Source of the DNA: Candidatus Mediterraneibacter stercorigallinarum
GTDB lineage: Bacteria; Bacillota; Clostridia; Lachnospirales; Lachnospiraceae
Assembly (NCBI GenBank): GCA_019116185.1
Contig: DXCD01000065.1
Location: 1 to 21,118, forward strand
Reading direction: 5' to 3'
DNA length: 21,118 bases
In this document: positions 20,003 to 21,118 of the stretch, piece by piece
How the letters are laid out: every line of letters begins with the position of its first letter
How positions within the stretch are numbered: position 1 is the stretch's first letter
Notes under the pieces: model-generated
What the model saw: only the letters and a program-made list of their open reading frames with translations
Told to the model about the DNA's origin: nothing
Databases searched by the model: none
Made by a program: the position numbers and the translations under genes

Positions 20003-20929
20003 ATGACAAAGAAGATCGCAGTAATAAATGATTTGTCCGGTTTCGGGAGGTGTTCTCTTACAGCGGCAGTCTCTGTGACCGCTGCCATGGGTGTGCAGCC
20101 CTGCCCCCTGCCGACAGCTGTTCTGAGCGCGCAGACGGGATATCCGAGCTATTTCTATGACGACTATACGGATAAGATGGCGGAGATTCAGAAAGAATGG
20201 GAAAAAATGAACGTCAGGTTTGATGGGATTTATATGGGCTTTATGTCAGGCTGCCGCCAGATCGACCGGGCTGTTGAGTTTCTGGATACATTTCACAGAG
20301 AGGATACATTTCTCCTGGTCGACCCGATTATGGGTGATAACGGGGAGCGGTTCGCAATTTTCTCTTCAGAGTTTCAGAAAGAGATGAAACGGCTGGCAAA
20401 ACGGGCAGATATCATCACTCCGAATCTGACGGAATTGTGCCTTCTGACAGATACAGATCCAGGCAAAATTGCAAAAACAGCAGGAACAGAAGGGGCAGAT
20501 GCAGACAAGCTCGCCGGAACAGCCCGGGATCAAAAACAGATTGTGAATATAGCAGAAAAACTTGCCCGAAGCGTGATGCAGGACGGACCAAAGGAAGTTG
20601 TTATCACAGGAATCCGTTTTACGGACAGCTCTGACGGCAGGGAAATGATGGGAAATCTTGCCGTCACAAAAGACCGGACACAATTCTATGCACATCCTTT
20701 TATCGGGCAGGGCTATTCAGGAACAGGAGACTTGTTCGCTTCCGTGATCGCCGGAGGGAAGGCGCGGGGAGATGACCTTGCAGAAGATGTGAAGCTGGCA
20801 GGAGAAATGATCGCTCTGGCGATCCGCGATTCCGTGCGGGACGGCGTGCCCAGGAATGAAGGGGCAGAGTACGAGAAATACCTCCCAATGCTGATGAAAT
20901 CTGGATTTGTGGGGGGAGACATCCGGTAA
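20003..20929 (+). CDS. pdxY: pyridoxamine/pyridoxal kinase, PdxY-type
   Basis: 308 residues. Ribokinase-superfamily kinase that phosphorylates vitamin B6 vitamers, salvage route to pyridoxal phosphate. Seen: the N-terminal strand IAVINDLSGFGRCSL, substrate-side PLPTAVLSAQTGYPSY, VDPIMGDNG (about 110-118), ITPNLTEL, and the ATP site GQGYSGTGDLF with catalytic D243. The ATG at 20003 is chosen: AGGAGA at 19991-19996 is 6 nt upstream, and the 8 extra codons from 19979 (MNDDRRRV) look non-coding. An inserted alanine/lysine/aspartate-rich stretch (about residues 150-182) sits between the ITPNLTEL strand and the next conserved helix. The gene stands alone after the GH13 terminator; no clear promoter was recognised. 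Confidence 0.88.
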   Translation: MTKKIAVINDLSGFGRCSLTAAVSVTAAMGVQPCPLPTAVLSAQTGYPSYFYDDYTDKMAEIQKEWEKMNVRFDGIYMGFMSGCRQIDRAVEFLDTFHREDTFLLVDPIMGDNGERFAIFSSEFQKEMKRLAKRADIITPNLTELCLLTDTDPGKIAKTAGTEGADADKLAGTARDQKQIVNIAEKLARSVMQDGPKEVVITGIRFTDSSDGREMMGNLAVTKDRTQFYAHPFIGQGYSGTGDLFASVIAGGKARGDDLAEDVKLAGEMIALAIRDSVRDGVPRNEGAEYEKYLPMLMKSGFVGGDIR

Positions 20930-21025
20930 ATGAAACGTCCGAAAACCGTAGTATATTTTAAGACGTATTCGTGGCGGGCGGGGATGCGGCTCGGGTTCCG
21001 GCTCCACGATTTGGGAAAGACGTAA
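20930..21025 (+). CDS. possible 31-residue small protein after pdxY
   Basis: ATG at 20930 follows the pdxY stop without a gap; the frame ends with TAA at 21023-21025, just where the next inverted repeat begins. The product is basic and aromatic, with KRPK near the start, TYSWRAGMRLGF in the middle and ending LGKT. A G-rich run GGGGGGAG (about 20911-20918) lies some 11-12 nt upstream within pdxY. No family is recognised. It may be a real coupled small protein or chance. Confidence 0.25.
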   Translation: MKRPKTVVYFKTYSWRAGMRLGFRLHDLGKT

Positions 21026-21118
21026 AAGGAATGGGATACAGCTAAAAACAATTTCAAAGCGGACGATTCGCTTGCGCTCAGGCATCCGCTTTGAAATTAA
21101 CGCTGTATCCCATTCCTT
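21026..21118. repeat. long two-part inverted repeat at the right edge
   Basis: The outer arms are 17 perfect bp (21026-21042 with 21102-21118) and the inner arms 13 perfect bp (21051-21063 with 21085-21097). Spacers between them are 8 nt on the left and 4 nt on the right, and the loop is 21 nt. The repeat reaches the last base of the window, so the outer arm may be longer. There is no visible T-tract inside the window. It could be a bidirectional terminator, a MITE-like element or a dispersed palindromic unit. Confidence 0.8.

Overview
The window looks like a chromosomal segment of a spore-forming Clostridia member, most probably a Lachnospiraceae-type gut anaerobe. The basis is the gene order hup - rqcP(yabO) - yabP - yabQ - divIC - spoIIE - tilS - hpt - ftsH, which is the conserved Firmicute 'yab/spoIIE/ftsH' neighbourhood, together with strong AGGAGG ribosome-binding sites, a CotS-like coat gene and a moderately GC-rich core. 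Every supported gene is on the plus strand.

Left edge (1-1542): an AT-rich pair made of a SMC/ABC-class AAA ATPase (cut at its 5' end by the window) and a small protein with a TOPRIM-like motif pattern. This is the only accessory-looking region, and its architecture resembles two-gene anti-phage systems (ATPase plus TOPRIM effector). It is followed by a two-tRNA operon (Glu-TTC, Cys-GCA) with its own promoter and terminator.

Translation and DNA maintenance (1979-7532): asnS with its own promoter and terminator; then a YhaO/SbcD-like nuclease, a short membrane-spanning YhaN/SbcC-like ATPase containing an 18-bp in-frame minisatellite, and the CCA-adding enzyme cca, which is translationally coupled through an ATGA overlap. 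Neither tRNA in the window encodes its CCA end, so cca is presumably needed for both.

Middle (7533-12430): a CotS-like kinase-fold protein behind a candidate sigma-E promoter, a phosphohexomutase (pgcA), then hup, rqcP, yabP, yabQ and divIC. yabP also has a candidate sigma-E promoter, and the two candidate sporulation promoters share a near-identical 13-mer.

Right (12479-19861): a soluble, shortened SpoIIE-type phosphatase with a four-cysteine cluster, then tilS (possibly a leaderless transcript), hpt overlapping tilS by 44 nt, ftsH with a TTG start, and a cytoplasmic GH13 alpha-glucan hydrolase closed by a large two-stage hairpin. The last part has a pyridoxamine kinase (pdxY-type), a 31-codon ORF right after it, and a long two-part inverted repeat that runs to the last base of the window.

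I found no CRISPR array, insertion sequence, rRNA or T-box. No gene-free stretch exceeds 300 bases; the largest is 1543-1978, which holds the tRNA operon and the asnS promoter. Residue and base positions were worked out by hand. Promoter, terminator and hairpin calls are by eye, without energy calculations.
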